NCBI RefSeq assembly: GCF_001618425.1
Contig: NZ_BDCU01000012.1
Span: 1 to 46,801, forward strand
From: Nocardia fusca NBRC 14340
GTDB taxonomy: Bacteria > Actinomycetota > Actinomycetes > Mycobacteriales > Mycobacteriaceae
Direction: 5' to 3'
DNA length: 46,801 nt
The position numbers and the translations under genes are program-made. Shown here in pieces: positions 43,165 through 46,801 of this stretch. Within the stretch, counting starts at the first letter, position 1, and the number at the start of each line of letters is the position of its first letter. The notes beneath the pieces were generated by a model, which saw only the letters and a program-made list of their open reading frames with translations, was not told the DNA's origin and did not search any database.

Positions 43165-43198
43165 GCGGCGCCGGACGACGAGCCGAGAGGAGACAGCT

Positions 43199-43882
43199 GT
43201 GCACGTCGGTGCCATCGGCCGGGTGCTGGCCGCCTGTGTCGTCCATGCCGATCTGGAGGTACCGGGCCGGGTAGGGCGCAGCGCGATCGACAAGCGCCCG
43301 GTCCCCGGCCGGGTGCGGGCCGGGCGGCTCGGGCTCGACGGCGATCATGTGTGCAACACCCGCGACCACGGCGGCGTTCACCAGGCGGTCTACGGCTACG
43401 CCGAGGAGGACGCCCGGACCTGGTCGGCCGAACTCGGCCGCACCCTCGAACCCGGCTGGTTCGGGGAGAACCTGCGTATCTCCGGGCTGCCGCTCAGCGA
43501 CGCCGTGCTCGGCGCACGCTGCCGCGTCGGCGACGCACTGCTGGAGGTCAGCGCGCCCCGGGTGCCGTGCGCCACCTTCGGGCACTGGTCCGGGGAACGG
43601 CAGTGGGTGCGCCGCTTCGCCCTGCGGGCCGACACCGGATGCTATTTCCGGGTCCTCACCGAGGGTGAGGTGGGCGCCGGCGACCCGGTCGAATTCGTGC
43701 ACGTGCCCGAGCACGGCATCACCGTCCGCGATGTCTTCACCGGCGCCGACCCCGCACGACTCGAACGGTTGCTCACCGCCGAGCCCACCATTTCCGATGA
43801 GATCCGCGCACAGATCGCCCGGCACACACGACGGCGCGTCCCGGCGGCCGAGCCGGCCCCGGAACAGGAGGCGATCGGATGA
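43199..43882 (+). CDS. MOSC-domain protein
   Basis: A 227-residue protein with a MOSC (molybdenum-cofactor sulfurase C-terminal) domain spanning most of its length. Visible landmarks are GDHVCNTRDHGGVHQAVYGYAEED near 55-78, WFGENLRISGLPL near 94-106, and the region with two cysteines (PRVPCATFGHW) near 121-131, which carries the expected catalytic cysteine. Such YiiM-like proteins reduce N-hydroxylated compounds or handle molybdopterin. GAGAGGAGA precedes the GTG start closely. Its stop overlaps the asparaginase start, so the two are coupled. Confidence 0.86.
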   Translation: MHVGAIGRVLAACVVHADLEVPGRVGRSAIDKRPVPGRVRAGRLGLDGDHVCNTRDHGGVHQAVYGYAEEDARTWSAELGRTLEPGWFGENLRISGLPLSDAVLGARCRVGDALLEVSAPRVPCATFGHWSGERQWVRRFALRADTGCYFRVLTEGEVGAGDPVEFVHVPEHGITVRDVFTGADPARLERLLTAEPTISDEIRAQIARHTRRRVPAAEPAPEQEAIG

Positions 43883-44844
43883 GCGTGGACCTGGTCGAGG
43901 TGGTGCGGTCGGGGTTCCGGGAATGTGTGCACCGCGGCTCGGTGGTGATCATCGGCCCCGACGGTGAACCGACCTTCGCGACCGGTTCGGTGCACGTGCC
44001 GGTCTATCCGCGCTCCACCAACAAACCGCTGCAGGCGCTCACCCTGCTCAAACACGGTTTCATCCCGCTCGACGACGCGGAACTGGCCATCGCGACCGCC
44101 TCACACACCGGCGAGCCCGAGCACATCGAATTGGTCGAGCGGTTGCTGCGCCGTTTCGGCTTCGGCGAGGACGATCTGGCCTGTCCCCCGGACCTGCCCG
44201 GTGACGAGCGGACCAGGGCCGGGGTGCTGTACCGCGGCGAGAAACCCGCCAAGCGGTATATGAACTGTTCGGGCAAACACGCGGCCATGCTGGCGACCTG
44301 CGCGGTGAACGGCTGGCCGGTCACCGGCTATACCGAGGTCGGGCACCCGCTGCAGCAGGCGGTGCTGGCCCAGATCATCGAGACGACCGGTGAGCCGGAA
44401 ACCGATCTCGGCATCGACGGCTGCGGCCTGCCCATCGTCCCCGTCTCGTTGACGAATCTGGCGCGTGCCTTCGCGACCCTGGCCACCGCCCCCGACGGCA
44501 CACCCGAACGCCGGATCGCCACCGCGCTCCGCGCGCACCCACGGGTGATTTCGGGCACCAACGGCCCCGATCTGCTGACGATGAACGCCGTCCCCGAACT
44601 CATCTGCAAGATCGGCGCCGACGGCGTGCACGCCGGAGCGTTACCCGACGGCAGCGCCTTCGCCTACAAGATCGCCGACGGCGCGGACCGCGCCAGAATC
44701 CCGCTGACCATGGCAGTCCTGCAGCGTATGGGCGTCGAGTGGTCCGATGAATTGGCGGCGCTCGCGGCCCCTCCGGTGCTCGGCGGCGGAACCCGAGTCG
44801 GTGTGATCCGGGTCATACCGGGCGCGGTTCCGCCTGGGGACTGA
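43879..44844 (+). CDS. Asparaginase of the Rhizobium etli ReAV type (class III)
   Basis: This 321-residue enzyme hydrolyses L-asparagine to aspartate and ammonia. It is unrelated to the classical type I/II enzymes. The ReAV catalytic and zinc residues are all in place: Ser46 and Lys49 (YPRSTNKPLQ), Ser75 (ATASHTG), Cys130 and Lys133 (NCSGKHAAM), Asp180 and Cys182 (DGCGLP). Spacing matches the ReAV pattern (48/51, 135/138, 187/189) apart from a small offset. It is coupled to the MOSC gene by an ATGA overlap. GlnR control would be plausible for a nitrogen-releasing enzyme but no GlnR site was confirmed. Confidence 0.93.
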   Translation: MSVDLVEVVRSGFRECVHRGSVVIIGPDGEPTFATGSVHVPVYPRSTNKPLQALTLLKHGFIPLDDAELAIATASHTGEPEHIELVERLLRRFGFGEDDLACPPDLPGDERTRAGVLYRGEKPAKRYMNCSGKHAAMLATCAVNGWPVTGYTEVGHPLQQAVLAQIIETTGEPETDLGIDGCGLPIVPVSLTNLARAFATLATAPDGTPERRIATALRAHPRVISGTNGPDLLTMNAVPELICKIGADGVHAGALPDGSAFAYKIADGADRARIPLTMAVLQRMGVEWSDELAALAAPPVLGGGTRVGVIRVIPGAVPPGD

Positions 44845-44921
44845 GCGGCGAAACATCGGCAAACCGGTCGGTTGATCCAGCGGATAGCCGACTCGTGGAA
44901 GCGCGACGGCCGGACACGCGC

Positions 44922-44927
44922 TAAAGT
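44922..44927 (+). promoter_or_regulatory. -10 element before the DUF3073 gene
   Basis: TAAAGT lies 80 bases before the ATG. The resulting leader of about 70 bases contains a hairpin (CGGGGC with GCCCCG, 44954-44984) and ends with a GAGGGGG ribosome site. Confidence 0.45.
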
Positions 44928-45006
44928 GTCTGTCAGGAAGATATTAATTCGAACGGGGCCGCCACCAATCCCCAGGCCGCCCCGCTGTGACGCGAGGGGG
45001 TCAGCC

Positions 45007-45216
45007 ATGGGCCGTGGCCGGGCTAAGGCAAAGCAGACCAAGGTTGCGCGCGAGCTGAAGTACAGCTCGCCGTCGACCGACTTCGCGAGCCTTCAGCGCG
45101 AGCTTTCCGGTAGCGACAACGCCCCACGCGGTGGCGTCCTGTCGGATGAGCACGACGCGGACAATTCCTTGTCCAAGTGGGACGAGGACGACGACTACGA
45201 CAGCTGGCGCCGCTGA
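45007..45216 (+). CDS. DUF3073 protein
   Basis: A 69-residue, highly charged small protein conserved in actinobacteria. It has a basic N-terminus (MGRGRAKAKQTKVARELKY), a polar middle and an acidic C-terminus (DEDDDYDSWRR). This pole-to-pole charge is typical of DUF3073 and suggests a nucleic-acid- or ribosome-associated role, not shown experimentally as far as I know. It lies next to purM, matching Rv0810c, and is expressed from its own promoter with a strong GAGGGGG site. Confidence 0.95.
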   Translation: MGRGRAKAKQTKVARELKYSSPSTDFASLQRELSGSDNAPRGGVLSDEHDADNSLSKWDEDDDYDSWRR

Positions 45217-45235
45217 TCAGGGTGCATACGCTCGG

Positions 45236-45257
45236 GGGAGGCCGTAGGCCTCCCTTT
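45236..45257 (+). terminator. Terminator after the DUF3073 gene
   Basis: An 8-bp stem (GGGAGGCC with GGCCTCCC) around GTA is followed by TTT, 20 bases after the stop. Confidence 0.88.
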
Positions 45258-45606
45258 CGGTCGTTTACGCCGGTTCGCGCCGTTTCCCGCCGGTTTGCCC
45301 GGCGGTGGACGACGTGAACCGGCGGTGCGACACCGAGCAGCATGTGGATCATCGCGTCGATTCCGACCGAGAGTCGGTGGGCGATCTGTCACCCACCGGG
45401 CGGAAGTCGAGTCCGAGAAGTCCGGTCACCGCGCTGGGGCTCGCGCTCCGAGTGCACGACTACGGAATGCCGATAGCTGCGCGTTGACCCGCGGGCCGTC
45501 GGTGACCGCGCTGTAGCGATATCAGGACGCGCAGAACATCAGACGCGCCGAACATCAATGAAACCCGGAAGATCCGGCCGCCGGATCACGACGGCCGGAT
45601 CGCGGA
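45258..45606. other. Intergenic stretch between the DUF3073 gene and purM
   Basis: No supported gene is present. One GTG-started frame of 60 codons (45305-45487) has only moderate GC at third positions and no family-like sequence, so I do not call it. Several short inverted repeats near 45580-45600 (GGATCCGGCCGCC area) may form part of a terminator for the convergent purM. Confidence 0.4.
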
Positions 45607-46686
45607 TCAGAAACGCGGATGGTCGCCGAGCAGAACCGCCCGCGGCGCATCCACATCCTTGGCCTTCTTCACGCTGCCCAACGTCCAGCACTCGATATGG
45701 CGCGCGGTGAGCACAGCGAGCGCGCGATCGACATCCTCGGGCGCGACCACGGCGACCATCCCGACGCCCATATTGAACGTCTTCTCCATCTCCACGCGCT
45801 CCACCCGGCCACGCTGCGCGATCATCTTGAACACCGGCGCCGGATTCCAGGTCCCCCGGTCGAGCTCGGCCACCAGCCCCGCGGGCAGCACCCGGGCCAG
45901 GTTCGCGGCCAGACCACCACCGGTGATGTGCGCGAACGTCCGCACATCGGTCTCCGCGATCAACGCCAGGCAATCCTTGGCATAGATCCGGGTCGGCTCC
46001 AGCAATTCCTCACCGAGCGTGCGACCGAACTCCTCCACATGCCCGGTCAACGCCATCCGGTCGATCTCCAGCAGCACCTTGCGCGCCAGACTGTAACCGT
46101 TGGAATGCAGACCCGACGAACCCATCGCGATCACGACATCCCCCGGACGCACCCGGTCGGGCCCCAGCAGATCATCGGCCTCGACCACCCCGACACCGGT
46201 CGCCGACAGATCGTAGTCCTGGGCGCCCATCATCCCTGGATGCTCGGCCGTCTCACCACCCAGCAACGCGCAACCGGCCCGCACACACCCCTCGGCGATA
46301 CCGGCCACCAGTTCGGCCACCCGCTCCGGCACCACCTTGCCGACCGCGATGTAATCCTGCAGGAACAACGGCTCGGCCCCGCACACCACCAGATCGTCGA
46401 CGACCATGGCCACCAGGTCCAGACCCACCGTGTCGTGCTTGTCCAGCGCCTGGGCCACCGCGATCTTCGTACCGACCCCGTCGGTCGACGAAGCCAGCAG
46501 CGGCTCCCGATAGTTCTTCTTCAGCGCGAACAATCCGGCGAAGCCACCGATCCCGCCCTGCACCTCGGGGCGGCTCGCCTTACGCGCCAGCGGGGCGAAC
46601 AACTCGACAGCCCTGTCACCGGCCTCGATATCCACTCCAGCTGCGGCATAGGACGCACCGGCACCGGTGGGGTTCTGCTCAGTCAT
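45607..46686 (-). CDS. purM: Phosphoribosylformylglycinamidine cyclo-ligase PurM (AIR synthetase)
   Basis: PurM converts formylglycinamidine ribonucleotide and ATP to aminoimidazole ribonucleotide in purine synthesis. The 359 residues contain the glycine-rich N-terminal signature YAAAGVDIEAGDRAVE, the metal/substrate motif STDGVGTK near 67-74, LLGGETAEHPGM near 137-148 and HITGGGLAANL near 252-262. The ATG gives a start like other actinobacterial PurM; a start six codons upstream is weaker. It corresponds to Rv0809. purF would be expected upstream, beyond the window. Confidence 0.97.
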   Translation of the reverse strand: MTEQNPTGAGASYAAAGVDIEAGDRAVELFAPLARKASRPEVQGGIGGFAGLFALKKNYREPLLASSTDGVGTKIAVAQALDKHDTVGLDLVAMVVDDLVVCGAEPLFLQDYIAVGKVVPERVAELVAGIAEGCVRAGCALLGGETAEHPGMMGAQDYDLSATGVGVVEADDLLGPDRVRPGDVVIAMGSSGLHSNGYSLARKVLLEIDRMALTGHVEEFGRTLGEELLEPTRIYAKDCLALIAETDVRTFAHITGGGLAANLARVLPAGLVAELDRGTWNPAPVFKMIAQRGRVERVEMEKTFNMGVGMVAVVAPEDVDRALAVLTARHIECWTLGSVKKAKDVDAPRAVLLGDHPRF

Positions 46687-46769
46687 TGTCGGGGAAAGCT
46701 CCAAACCGAATTCGCGGATAATTGCCTGCTCAGAGTTTATGGCGTCATCCCGGAGCGCGGGGGGCCGGG

Positions 46770-46801
46770 CTGTGTTTATTTTGCGCCGCCTGCGGCGGCG
46801 C
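46770..46801 (+). repeat. Terminal copy of the palindromic repeat
   Basis: GCTGTGTTTATTTT then GCGCCGCC, TGC, GGCGGCGC (perfect 8-bp stem). It is the same element as at the window start but inverted, and likely continues past the edge. Confidence 0.65.

Noticed and set aside
45305..45487. GTG-started 60-codon frame between the DUF3073 gene and purM
   Set aside because: No ribosome site, no recognisable similarity and only moderate codon bias.
1..46801. Search for CRISPR arrays, insertion sequences, prophage or toxin-antitoxin genes
   Set aside because: No spaced direct repeats, transposase, integrase, phage or toxin families were recognised.

Overview
The window is high-GC actinobacterial chromosome from the mycolic-acid-bearing Mycobacteriales, most likely Nocardia or a close relative. 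The evidence is mycothiol synthase, an LmeA-type lipomannan factor, a polyprenol-phosphate-mannose synthase, mycobactin/nocobactin-type siderophore genes with IdeR boxes, frequent GTG/TTG starts and several leaderless genes. No mobile element, phage gene, rRNA operon or CRISPR array was found. Both ends carry the same short GC-palindromic repeat, so the window may be a complete contig that broke at repeats.

Layout. 0.1-5.3 kb: LysE-type exporter, ECF41/SigJ-type sigma factor, acetyltransferase, DAHP synthase, AhpD-fold (carboxymuconolactone decarboxylase-like) protein and SDR oxidoreductase. The AhpD-like gene has a promoter matching the ECF41 consensus exactly as I remember it. 5.4-8.6 kb: convergent salicylate-AMP ligase and salicylate synthase genes, each behind an IdeR-like iron box. 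8.7-12.6 kb: glycerol-3-phosphate and lysophosphatidate acyltransferases, the second fused to a degenerate HAD phosphatase domain. 12.6-15.8 kb: mannosyl-phosphopolyprenol synthase, a small conserved protein, a tRNA Glu-Asp-Phe array, a gamma-butyrolactone-receptor-like TetR regulator, an 870-base stretch without genes but with operator- and promoter-like signals, and tRNA-Lys. 16.2-22.1 kb: acyl-ACP desaturase, Mce-associated-type membrane protein, DusB and an LCP cell-wall ligase. 22.1-27.6 kb: PhoU, a small secreted protein, and pstSCAB behind a PHO box.

27.7-33.8 kb: mshD and glnR, lmeA and a membrane thioredoxin, then a sulfur operon (DUF4395, rhodanese, SseC) behind a leaderless cysteine-rich leader peptide, then a leaderless 31-residue membrane peptide coupled to a nitrobindin-like protein. 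34.0-40.4 kb: cydABCD for cytochrome bd oxidase and its exporter. 40.5-46.7 kb: aminodeoxychorismate lyase, a sterol-carrier-like protein, YgfZ, a MOSC protein, a type III (ReAV-like) asparaginase, DUF3073 and PurM.

From about 16 to 46.7 kb the order closely mirrors M. tuberculosis Rv0824c to Rv0809 as I recall it (desA1, dus, LCP, phoY2, phoT, mshD, glnR, lmeA, thiX, cysA2, sseC2, Rv0813c, pabC, ygfZ, DUF3073, purM). cydABCD and MOSC-asparaginase sit inside that order here. The shared themes are nutrient sensing (iron, phosphate, nitrogen, sulfur), redox protection and envelope lipid synthesis. The most checkable finds are the ECF41 module with its own promoter, the cysteine leader, the 31-residue peptide and the gene-less operator region beside the TetR receptor.
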